Assembly (NCBI GenBank): GCA_030041375.1
Contig: JASHOA010000087.1
Span: forward strand, 1 to 32,000
Direction: 5' to 3'
DNA length: 32,000 nucleotides
Source: Acetobacteraceae bacterium
GTDB lineage: Bacteria; Pseudomonadota; Alphaproteobacteria; Acetobacterales; Acetobacteraceae
In this document: piece by piece, positions 25,176-31,864 of the stretch
How the letters are laid out: every line of letters starts with the position of its first letter
Numbering within the stretch: the stretch's first letter is position 1
The notes under the pieces: model-generated
What the model was told of the DNA's origin: nothing
The model's database searches: none
What the model saw: the letters and a program-made list of their open reading frames with translations, nothing else
Made by a program: the position numbers and the translations under genes

Positions 25176-25730
25176 TCAGAGGCGCGGCAAGGCCACGCCA
25201 CGCTGGCGCATGTATTTTCCGGCGCGATCGGCGTAGCTCGTTTCGCACGCCTCCTCGGCCTTGAGAAACAGAAACTGGCAGATGCCCTCGCCGGCGTAGA
25301 TTTTCGCCGGCAGCGGGGTCGTGTTGCTGATCTCGATCGTGACCTGGCCCTCCCACTCCGGTTCCAGGGGGGTCACATTCACAATGATCCCGCAGCGGGC
25401 GTAGGTCGATTTGCCAAGGCAGATCACCAGCACCTCTCGCGGCACACGGAAATACTCGACGGTACGGCCGAGCGCGAAACTGTTCGGCGGAATGACGCAG
25501 CAGTTGCCGCGCCGGTCGACGAAGCTTGCCGTGTTGAAGGCCTTCGGATCGACAATCGGCGAATCGACATTTGTGAAGAGCTTGAATTCGTCGGCAACGC
25601 GGGCGTCGTAGCCATAGGATGAGAGGCCGTAGCTGATCACCCCGCTGCGCTGCTGGCGCTCGACGAAAGGTTCGATCATCCCGCGTTCCTCGGCCATGCG
25701 GCGGATCCAGCGGTCGGGCAATACCGGCAT
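25176..25730 (-). CDS. dcd: dCTP deaminase
   Basis: Deaminates dCTP to dUTP, feeding dTMP synthesis. The 184 residues match the trimeric Dcd family: [36 protein letters not shown], the active-site stretch [20 protein letters not shown] and [20 protein letters not shown], and GICQFLF. ATG 25730 gives the usual length; the in-frame upstream part has no family content. No strong ribosome site is seen. It leads the dcd-murA pair. Confidence 0.96.
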   Translation of the reverse strand: MPVLPDRWIRRMAEERGMIEPFVERQQRSGVISYGLSSYGYDARVADEFKLFTNVDSPIVDPKAFNTASFVDRRGNCCVIPPNSFALGRTVEYFRVPREVLVICLGKSTYARCGIIVNVTPLEPEWEGQVTIEISNTTPLPAKIYAGEGICQFLFLKAEEACETSYADRAGKYMRQRGVALPRL

Positions 25731-25838
25731 CGGTGCCTGTTCGGTTCGGAAGACCGCTCGTCTAGCGCACCGGGCCGCGCCGGGGCAATCCGCGCTGAGC
25801 ATGGGTTCTCTCAGAGAGCGGGTGCATCGGGGCTCTTG

Positions 25839-25886
25839 GCCCGCGATCGCCCGAGGCGGAATCGTCGGCGGGCGTGAATCGCGGGC
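25839..25886 (-). repeat. Twin-hairpin repeat, copy 4 (hairpin 2 only)
   Basis: Only the second hairpin is present, from GCCCGCGATCGCC to GTGAATCGCGGGC, with one change from the common loop (CGGCGGG for CGGAGGG). Hairpin 1 and the CTAG edges are absent. It lies upstream of dcd, which reads away from it. Confidence 0.85.
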
Positions 25887-25970
25887 AAAAGCTCTGCTGT
25901 GACAAAGCCTTTGCGGCGTAGCAGAGAAGTCCCCCGGCGCCGAACGCCCATCATCGCGTTGGTATCCGGG

Positions 25971-26414
25971 TCATAGCGGCGGCAGGGTGACTCCGATTTG
26001 CTCGAAGATGCCGCGCGGCGCGCCACCAGGCACCGGGTCGGGCCTGATCTCAACGAGACGGGCATCGTCGATCCGGTAGTGGAAGTCGTGCTCCGGGATG
26101 ACGACCCGGCGATAGGTCGGCTCCACGGGCGGAAAGCCGGGGAAGGCCAGCACCCCGGTGTGCGTCCCGCCCTGGCGCCAGCGGACGGCCCAGCTCCCAT
26201 CGGGGCAGGGGGCCGGGGGCGCATTGTCATAATGCCAGTCGGGGAAGGCGGCGTAGAGCGCGCCCAGGAAATTGAGTATCTCGGACTTGTTCATCGTGCG
26301 GACGGGGGTGACAAAGCGGACCGTGTCTGCCATCGCCTCGCCAATCCGGCTGATATCATGCGCCCGCAGGCCGTCCATGTACGCCAGGAGAGCAGCCGGC
26401 GGATGCGTCAGCAT
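25971..26414 (-). CDS. NTF2-like/SnoaL-like small protein
   Basis: The 147 residues look like a cystatin-fold (NTF2/SnoaL) protein: LLAYMDGLRAHDISRIGEAM, FVTPVRTMNKSEILNFLGAL, YAAFPDWHYDN, and GGTHTGVLAFPGFPP near the C-terminus, which match the SnoaL-type ester cyclase pattern. Substrate is unknown. ATG 26414 is favoured by GAGG upstream, though the spacing is long; ATG 26459 would add 15 residues. It diverges from the acetyltransferase gene. Confidence 0.72.
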   Translation of the reverse strand: MLTHPPAALLAYMDGLRAHDISRIGEAMADTVRFVTPVRTMNKSEILNFLGALYAAFPDWHYDNAPPAPCPDGSWAVRWRQGGTHTGVLAFPGFPPVEPTYRRVVIPEHDFHYRIDDARLVEIRPDPVPGGAPRGIFEQIGVTLPPL

Positions 26415-26544
26415 CTGGCAAGCATCCTCAATCTGGCGGTCCGCCGCAATCGCGACCATGGATGCGCCGGCTGCCGCGCGACGATACCTGACCAGGCTGA
26501 TCGGCGGATGTGCCGGCGAGCGCCGCGGGAACGGAGGGGCGAAC

Positions 26545-27051
26545 ATGGTCACCATCGAACAAGCGCGGAGCGATCACCAGATCGACGCGGTGCGGGAACT
26601 CTTCCGCGCCTTCGTCGCATGGCACCGCGCGACGCATGTCCAGGATCTGGCGCTGATCGACCGCTACTTCGACAACGGCGCCTTCGAGGCCGAGCTACGC
26701 GATCTTCCCGGCGCCTACGCCCCTCCAAGGGGCAGCCTTCTGGTCGCCTTTGCCGACGACACGCCGGCCGGCTGTGTTGCGCTGCGTGACCTCGGCGAGG
26801 GGTGCTGCGAGATGAAGCGGATGTTCGTTCAGACGGCGAGACGGGGCATGGGCATCGGTCGCCGGCTTGCCGATGCGGTCGTCGCTGACGGGCGGGCGGC
26901 CGGTTACCGCAGGATGCGGCTCGACACCGGCCCGCGGCAGACCGCGGCCATTGCGCTCTACGAGAGTCTCGGGTTTCGCCGGATCTCGCCCTACTATGAA
27001 CTTCCCCGCGATCTGTCCGACGTCCTCCTGTTCTTTGAGCGTGACCTCTGA
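26545..27051 (+). CDS. GNAT-family N-acetyltransferase
   Basis: Transfers acetyl from acetyl-CoA to an amine; target unknown. The 168 residues include AGCVALRDLGEGCCEMKRMF, the acetyl-CoA pyrophosphate loop RRGMGIG (99-105), YRRMRLDTGPRQTAAIALYE and SLGFRRISPYYELP. ATG 26545 follows GGAGG with seven bases of spacing; longer in-frame extensions overlap the divergent gene. Repeat copy 5 starts 33 bases after its stop. Confidence 0.9.
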   Translation: MVTIEQARSDHQIDAVRELFRAFVAWHRATHVQDLALIDRYFDNGAFEAELRDLPGAYAPPRGSLLVAFADDTPAGCVALRDLGEGCCEMKRMFVQTARRGMGIGRRLADAVVADGRAAGYRRMRLDTGPRQTAAIALYESLGFRRISPYYELPRDLSDVLLFFERDL

Positions 27052-27084
27052 ACCGCCGGCGATTTGTTCCCCGGCGATTTGTTC

Positions 27085-27190
27085 CTAGACCCTTGTCGGT
27101 CTGACCGGGCCGTCCGACAAGGGTCCAGGGCATTGTTTGAGCCCGCGATTCACGCCCTCCGACGATTCCGCCTCGGGCGATCGCGGGCTA
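27085..27190 (+). repeat. Twin-hairpin CTAG repeat, copy 5
   Basis: Left edge CTAG; right edge CTAAG. Hairpin 1 belongs to a second sequence type: GACCCTTGTCGG pairs with CCGACAAGGGTC, so both arms changed together relative to copy 2, and the loop is different. Hairpin 2 is identical to copies 2 and 6. It lies between the acetyltransferase and PEP-CTERM genes, which both end toward it. Confidence 0.9.
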
Positions 27191-27294
27191 AGTCTTGCGG
27201 TCGTCATGCCCCGGGAGGTCTTGCTCCGTGGCCTGCGAAGCACCGCTTCCCGGCCGCGCGCGGGGCGTAGCCTGCCGGCGGTTCGCCGGCCGCT

Positions 27295-27996
27295 TCAGGT
27301 GCAAACCCGGCGCCTCCGCAAGACCCAGCCAAGGCCGGCAAGGCCGGTGCCCAAGAGGGCCAGGGAAGCGGGTTCCGGGACAGGAGCCACAGAAGCGTAG
27401 GTGGCGTTGATCGTGTCGTAGGCGAGGCCCGCTCCCTTCATCACGATCGTATATTCCTCGGTGATCGAGAACGGGTTCCCGCTGAAGTCCACTCTTGCGA
27501 AACCCTGTCCGCGACCCGCGGCGGTGAATTTCCTGGAGCCGAGCGAGGTCGCGGTCGTGTAGAGACCATCTGCGGCATCGTAGAACGTCTGCTCCGTTAT
27601 CGACGCCACGCCCCCGATCAGTGAGTTGACGGCGAAGGCGCTCGTCAGCAGCGCCAGGCCGACAGGAACCGTCAGGCCCTGGGCCGTGATCCAGATATTC
27701 AGCGTGCCCGCCGCACGTGCCAAGGCGTTGAAGCTGGCGGAGTGCAGCAACTCCGGCAGCCCGCCCGCTCCCACCGTGTCCTGGGCCAGCGCAGCGTTGA
27801 AGATGAAATTCCCGTAATTCAGGGCAAGGCTGCCGCTGGTTCCGATACCGGAACCAACTGTGGTGATCTGCCCGCCCTTCACCCCCGCCTCCTGCAGGCC
27901 GATCGAAATCAGGTCGGCCCTGGCCTGGGAGGCAGGGAGCAGCACGCCCGCCGAGAGCAGGGCCGCAGCCGCGAGGGTCGCCTTGGTCATTGCCAT
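27295..27996 (-). CDS. Exported PEP-CTERM sorting-domain protein
   Basis: The 233 residues have a signal peptide (MAMTKATLAAAALLSAGVLL, cleavage likely after ARA at 27), a glycine-rich, low-charge body, and a C-terminal PEP-CTERM tail: VPEPASLALLGTGLAG, the rest of a hydrophobic helix, then RRRR. Such proteins are processed by an exosortase and linked to exopolysaccharide or outer-surface export. No exosortase is in the window. The body (FSITEEYTIVMKGAG, TEQTFYDAADGLY) matches nothing I recognise. A second in-frame ATG lies two codons in. Confidence 0.88.
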   Translation of the reverse strand: MAMTKATLAAAALLSAGVLLPASQARADLISIGLQEAGVKGGQITTVGSGIGTSGSLALNYGNFIFNAALAQDTVGAGGLPELLHSASFNALARAAGTLNIWITAQGLTVPVGLALLTSAFAVNSLIGGVASITEQTFYDAADGLYTTATSLGSRKFTAAGRGQGFARVDFSGNPFSITEEYTIVMKGAGLAYDTINATYASVAPVPEPASLALLGTGLAGLGWVLRRRRVCT

Positions 27997-28064
27997 TGAA
28001 GAACGTTCCGATCCGATAACATAAAGATCAACCTCGTGCCGACTATACGCAGATCACGCGGCGC

Positions 28065-28092
28065 CGGGCCTTCACTTAGTGGTGAAGGCCCG
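28065..28092. repeat. 11-bp inverted repeat in a divergent promoter gap
   Basis: CGGGCCTTCAC (28065-28075) and GTGAAGGCCCG (28082-28092) are perfect inverted repeats around a six-base loop. The hairpin lies about 70 bases before the PEP-CTERM start and 190 bases before the WYL regulator start. No T-tract follows on either strand, so an operator or mRNA leader structure is more likely than a terminator. Confidence 0.55.
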
Positions 28093-28226
28093 CCGCCGAG
28101 GCGGCCGATCCGCCATATCGGAACGGAATCGCAATATTGACCGTCCCGGCGGCCGGGAAGGCAGGGAGGCAAATCCGCGGCACCGCCGAAGGCCCCGGGA
28201 CGTGACGGCGCCGGCCTCCCCGTTCT

Positions 28227-28248
28227 CACATTTAATGTGCGTATTAAA
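28227..28248. promoter_or_regulatory. Overlapping palindromes upstream of the WYL regulator
   Basis: CACAT-TTA-ATGTG (28227-28239) is a perfect inverted repeat, and TTTAAT (28231-28236) with ATTAAA (28243-28248) form a second one sharing its centre region. The AT-rich site sits 31-52 bases before ATG 28279, where a self-controlling repressor would bind. A GTG inside it could begin the same frame but is better explained as part of the operator. Confidence 0.55.
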
Positions 28249-28278
28249 ACTGGTTGCTCTGTGCCAGTCAAGTCCCCG

Positions 28279-29136
28279 ATGAGCGAATCGGGCGAATCGG
28301 GCGGACGGGCCCCGTTGCGCTGGAGCGTCGAGCAGCGCCTCGCGTTTGCCGCACGCCGCCTCTACTGGGATGGCACGATCAACCGCGAGGACCTGGTGCG
28401 CCGCTTCGGCGTCTCGCAGAACCAGGCAACCGCGGATCTGGCCCACCTCCGGCAGGCCTATCCGGACGGGTTTGCCTACGACACCGTTGCCAAGTGCTAC
28501 CGCGCGCACCCCGCCTTCCGGCCGGCGGAGGCGGACGCCGCATCGCTCCTGACCGAATTCCGGCTCCTGGCAGAAGAATACCTCTCGCCCGGCGATTCGG
28601 TCCTCAGCACGCCGCCGCCGCTGGCGCTGGCTTCGGTTCCGGAGCGGGCGGTCGATCAGGGGGTGCTGCATGGGGTGCTCTCCGCGATTGGCGAGAAGGT
28701 GGCGGTGGCAGCCCGCTACGTCTCCTTTCAGAGGCCGGGAATCTCCCGCCGCGTGCTATCGCCCCATGCCCTCGTGTTCGACGGCTTCCGCTGGCACGTC
28801 CGCGCGCATGATGCCGGCGATGACGGCTTCAAGGACTTCGTGATCGCCCGGCTTTCAGACCTTCGGGCGACCGGCAAGCCCGGTCGGGCAGCCGAGGCGG
28901 ACCTTGCGTGGCAGCGGCAGGTGACGCTCGTGATCGCTCCCCACCCCGGGCTCGACCCGCACCAGCGGCAGGTGATCGCCCGGGACTACGCGATGGAGCG
29001 GGGGCGCCTGCGGGTAACGGTGCGCCAGGCGGTGCTGTTCTACGTGCGGCGGCGGTTCGGGCTCACCGAAGGCCACGAACAGCGCCCGCCGCAGGAGCAG
29101 CACATCGTGCTCGAGAAGTTGATCGAGGGCACCTGA
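28279..29136 (+). CDS. WYL-domain transcriptional regulator, CapW/BrxR type
   Basis: The 285 residues have an N-terminal winged helix (RLAFAARRLYWDGTINREDL, then VRRFGVSQNQATADL), the following FAYDTVAKCYRAHPAFRP typical of CapW/BrxR repressors, a central WYL domain (ISRRVLSPHALVFDGFRWHV, then RAHD) and a C-terminal WCX-like part. This family represses CBASS, BREX and other defence operons and often binds palindromes. ATG 28279 is chosen since the alternative GTG 28237 lies in the putative operator. No defence gene is directly beside it; the BREX-related operon is about 4.6 kb away. Confidence 0.85.
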   Translation: MSESGESGGRAPLRWSVEQRLAFAARRLYWDGTINREDLVRRFGVSQNQATADLAHLRQAYPDGFAYDTVAKCYRAHPAFRPAEADAASLLTEFRLLAEEYLSPGDSVLSTPPPLALASVPERAVDQGVLHGVLSAIGEKVAVAARYVSFQRPGISRRVLSPHALVFDGFRWHVRAHDAGDDGFKDFVIARLSDLRATGKPGRAAEADLAWQRQVTLVIAPHPGLDPHQRQVIARDYAMERGRLRVTVRQAVLFYVRRRFGLTEGHEQRPPQEQHIVLEKLIEGT

Positions 29137-29170
29137 GGCAACCGCCCACCCGGCGGCAGCGCAAGCTGCG

Positions 29171-29743
29171 TCACGTGCGTTCGATCGCCTGCGCCGCTTC
29201 GTCGAGAATGCCGATGACGCGCCGCAGCTCCTCTTCGGACAACCGGCCCCGGGCCAGGCGAAGGCGCAGCGCCGTGCGCAGATTGTGCATCGCGCGAAAC
29301 AACTGGGCACGCCCGGCCGCACCTCCGGCACCGGCCTCCGCCATGCGGGCAAAAATGGCGCTGACGTCGGTTTCGTTCTCGGCCAGAAAGCGCTGGCCTG
29401 CCTCGGTGATGGCATAGCGCTTCTTGCCGCCCTCCTCGGCGGTTTCAGCGCCACCGGGGGTAAGGCGAATCAGGTCCTGCTCCTCGAGCAGGGTCAGGGT
29501 GGGATAGATCACGCCCGGGCTCGGAGTGTAGGCGCCGCCCAGGCGGCCCTCGATCTCCTTGATCAGCTCGTAGCCGTGCCGCGGCTGATCGGCGATCAGG
29601 CGCAGGATGACAAGGCGCAGAGCACCTTGGCCGAACATTCGCCCGCCCCCATGGCCGTAGCGGGCGCGGAACATGGCCCGCATGTAGCGGCGCCCGGGGT
29701 GGCAGCAGCCATGGGACTCATCGGAAGTGGGGTTGGTGTACAT
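29171..29743 (-). CDS. yqjI: PadR-family regulator, YqjI-like
   Basis: The 190 residues begin with a Cys/His-rich tail (HGCCHPGRR at 11-19, then GHGGG) and continue into the PadR winged helix GALRLVILRLIADQPRHGYE and IEGRLGGAYTPSPGVIYPTL, then a helical dimer arm. This layout matches YqjI of E. coli, a nickel-responsive repressor of a ferric reductase gene and of itself. Metal binding here is inferred from the tail. ATG 29743 follows AGGAG six bases upstream. A perfect 9-bp inverted repeat lies 25 bases before the start. Confidence 0.82.
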   Translation of the reverse strand: MYTNPTSDESHGCCHPGRRYMRAMFRARYGHGGGRMFGQGALRLVILRLIADQPRHGYELIKEIEGRLGGAYTPSPGVIYPTLTLLEEQDLIRLTPGGAETAEEGGKKRYAITEAGQRFLAENETDVSAIFARMAEAGAGGAAGRAQLFRAMHNLRTALRLRLARGRLSEEELRRVIGILDEAAQAIERT

Positions 29744-29767
29744 GGAAGCTCCTGGAGAAGCAGTTTC

Positions 29768-29792
29768 GATATATCTATAACTAAGATATATC
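29768..29792. promoter_or_regulatory. Likely operator of the YqjI-like regulator
   Basis: GATATATCT (29768-29776) and AGATATATC (29784-29792) are perfect inverted repeats with a seven-base spacer, an AT-rich island just upstream of the PadR-type gene. Position and symmetry fit autoregulation by a dimeric winged-helix repressor. Confidence 0.65.
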
Positions 29793-29820
29793 AGCGGCAT
29801 GTCAAGACCGTTCGGTCGCT

Positions 29821-29925
29821 TTAGACCCTTGTCGGTCTGACCGGGCCGTCCGACAAGGGTCTAGGACATTGTTTGAGCCCGCGATTCACGCCCTCCGACG
29901 ATTCCGCCTCGGGCGATCGCGGGCT
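29821..29925 (+). repeat. Twin-hairpin CTAG repeat, copy 6
   Basis: Same type as copy 5 (stem CCCTTGTCGG/CCGACAAGGG) with edges TTAG and CTA. It fills the space between the YqjI-like promoter and the aldo/keto reductase gene, and its last bases supply the TAG stop of that gene on the minus strand. Confidence 0.9.
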
Positions 29926-30862
29926 AAGCAGTCAGGCGGTCGATCTCGGCCAGATCCTCGGCCGTCAGGCGCCAGCCGCCCGCCATCGCATTCTGCTCGA
30001 CCTGCTCTGGCGTGGTCGCCCCGGCGATGACCGAGGCCGTGACGGGGCGGCCAAGCAGCCAGGAAACGGCCAGTTCGAGCAGGGTGTGGCCGCGCGCGGC
30101 GGCGAATTCCGCGAGCTTTTCGGTGCGCTGCCAGTTGGCGTCACCGAGGAACTTGCGCCGCAAATTCTGCATCTTGGCCAGCCGCGCGCCAGCCGGAAGT
30201 GCCGCGTCGCGCCGGTATTTTCCGCTCAGGAGGCCCGACGCGAGCGGGAAGTACGGCACCAGCCCCAGCCCGAAATGCTCGATCGCGGGGATCAGATCGG
30301 CCTCTATCCCTCTGACAATGAGTGAATATTCATCCTGGCAGCCAATGAAGCCAGCAAGGCCGAGGGCGCGCGCGGTGGCGTGCGCCTCGGCAACCTGCCA
30401 GGCCGGGAGATTGGAGCAGCCGAGATAGCGAATCTTGCCGGCCCGCACGAGATCGTCGAGCGCCCTCAGCGTTTCCTCGATCGGGGTCAGCGGATCCGGC
30501 TGGTGCAGCTGGTAGAGGTCGATCCAGTCGGTGGCAAGGCGCTTCAGGCTGGCCTCCACGGCCTGAAAAATGTAGCGCCGCGATGCGCCCTGAAGCCTGC
30601 CCGAATCATCCATCGGCAACGCGAACTTGGTGGCGAGCACGATCTCCTTCCGCCGTTCGCCCAGAATCCGGCCGAGGCAGGCCTCGGAGCCGCCGCGTCC
30701 GCCGTACACGTCCGCGGTATCGAAAAAGGTGATGCCGGAATCCAGCGCTTTGTGAACGACGCGACGCGTTGCCTCGAGGTCGATCCGGCTACCGAAATTG
30801 TTGCAACCGAGCCCGATCGCGGAGACCCGAAGGCCGGAGCGGCCGAGATTGCGCAGTTCCAT
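29924..30862 (-). CDS. Aldo/keto reductase
   Basis: NADPH-dependent carbonyl reductase of unknown substrate; soluble TIM barrel. The 312 residues contain IGLGCNNFG, the catalytic tetrad D48 and Y53 (FFDTADVYG), K79 (ATKF) and H120 (LYQLHQPD), then LGCSNLPAWQV and the cofactor-binding end VTASVIAGATTPEQVEQN. Length is usual. ATG 30862 follows GGAAAG. The TAG stop lies in the edge of repeat copy 6, so the original C-terminus may have been altered by a few residues. Confidence 0.93.
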   Translation of the reverse strand: MELRNLGRSGLRVSAIGLGCNNFGSRIDLEATRRVVHKALDSGITFFDTADVYGGRGGSEACLGRILGERRKEIVLATKFALPMDDSGRLQGASRRYIFQAVEASLKRLATDWIDLYQLHQPDPLTPIEETLRALDDLVRAGKIRYLGCSNLPAWQVAEAHATARALGLAGFIGCQDEYSLIVRGIEADLIPAIEHFGLGLVPYFPLASGLLSGKYRRDAALPAGARLAKMQNLRRKFLGDANWQRTEKLAEFAAARGHTLLELAVSWLLGRPVTASVIAGATTPEQVEQNAMAGGWRLTAEDLAEIDRLTA

Positions 30863-30904
30863 GCCGAATTCTTTCCGGATGCCGTCCGCAAGGATCGTGG
30901 CGTC

Positions 30905-31549
30905 TTACTGGCTTGCCCAGACGATGCGATGCAGGAATGCGACCTCGGACGGATCGACCGGAAATTCGGCCGGCGCGGGAAAGAGACGGCGGAGCACGAG
31001 TCGCCGCGCGGCGCGTTCGATCAGTTCGCGCACCACGAGCGCGCCCTGTGCAAGCCGCACCACGACGCGGTCGCCATGGCGGATCGGCGCCGCCGGCGAG
31101 GCGATGACGATGTCGCCAATGCGGAAAACCGGCGCCATCTCGTCGTCTGCCAATGCCACCGCGTAGGCGGCGGGATCGCCAACTCCAGGCAACGGAATCT
31201 CGGTTGCGGCGCCGCCAACGGGGCGGCCGGCGGCGTCGAAGAAGCCTTCCGCTTCGGCGGGGTTCGACAACAGCGGAAGGCGCCGGGTTCCGCCGCGGGG
31301 AGAGGAGGTGGGTAGCGCACGCGCCCCGCTGACCAGCGCCGTGAAGGCATCGATCGGAGTCCGGGTCGCCTCCAGCACCTTGGCCAGGCTTTCCGTACTC
31401 GGCCAACGGGCGCGGCCGTCCGGCAGGCGGCGCTTGGCGGGCGTAAACGTGGTGGGGTCGAGCCCTGCGCGACGGGCGAGACCGGAGACCGAAAGGCCGT
31501 GTTCGGCCGCGAGCGTGTCGAGCGCTCGCCAGATGTCCTTGTGCTGCAT
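30905..31549 (-). CDS. XRE/S24-type regulator lacking the protease dyad
   Basis: The 214 residues have an N-terminal helix-turn-helix (IWRALDTLAAEHGLSVSGLA, then RRAGLDPTTF) and a C-terminal LexA/S24-like domain (DDEMAPVFRIGDIVIASP, then HGDRVVVRL). In active members the first motif reads GDSM; here the serine is replaced by Glu 137, and the partner lysine appears to be Arg 174. Self-cleavage is therefore unlikely and it probably acts as a plain repressor or sensor. It ends 42 bases before the aldo/keto reductase start, in the same direction, so the two may be co-transcribed. Confidence 0.85.
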   Translation of the reverse strand: MQHKDIWRALDTLAAEHGLSVSGLARRAGLDPTTFTPAKRRLPDGRARWPSTESLAKVLEATRTPIDAFTALVSGARALPTSSPRGGTRRLPLLSNPAEAEGFFDAAGRPVGGAATEIPLPGVGDPAAYAVALADDEMAPVFRIGDIVIASPAAPIRHGDRVVVRLAQGALVVRELIERAARRLVLRRLFPAPAEFPVDPSEVAFLHRIVWASQ

Positions 31550-31703
31550 GGCTCTCGCCTAGGAGGGTACGGTGCAGGCGGCCAATAGGGGGTTGAAACT
31601 CTTGGGGCCGATTGCGGCGCGATTGTGGCAAGAACGATTAGAGTATCCGTGATGCTCAGGCGATAGATTCCCGCCGGCAGCAAACGTCGGGGGCAGGACA
31701 CTT

Positions 31704-31807
31704 GCCCGCGATCGCCCGAGGCGGAATCGTCGGAGGGCGTGAATCGCGGGCTCGAATAAATCGCGAGGCCGGTGTCGGGCTGCACAGTCAGCCCGACACG
31801 CTGCTAG
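31704..31807 (-). repeat. Twin-hairpin CTAG repeat, copy 7 (joined to IS left end)
   Basis: Hairpin 2 is intact. Hairpin 1 keeps the inner stem GTGTCGGGCTG/CAGCCCGACAC but its outer arm next to the IS reads CGACACGCTG instead of CGACACGGGT, that is, the last 11 bases (31793-31803) equal the IS right terminal repeat. CTAG at 31804-31807 separates it from the IS left end. Confidence 0.88.
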
Positions 31808-31841
31808 CAGCGTGTCGGATTGGGGGGTACCCAAATTCTCG

Positions 31842-31864
31842 ATAGCTGGATAGCATCCAGCTAT
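31842..31864 (+). promoter_or_regulatory. Hairpin over the transposase start codon
   Basis: ATAGCTGGA (31842-31850) and TCCAGCTAT (31856-31864) pair perfectly around the loop TAGCA. The start ATG is at 31863-31865, so its first two bases lie in the stem. In a transcript reading in from outside, this would hide the start codon. Confidence 0.6.

Noticed and set aside
30905-31549. Phage CI-type repressor marking a prophage
   Set aside because: No phage structural, replication or integrase gene lies nearby, and the protein has lost the cleavage residues.
128-31807. The dispersed repeats as a CRISPR array
   Set aside because: Copies are about 105 bp, kilobases apart, in both orientations, with no regular spacers or cas genes.
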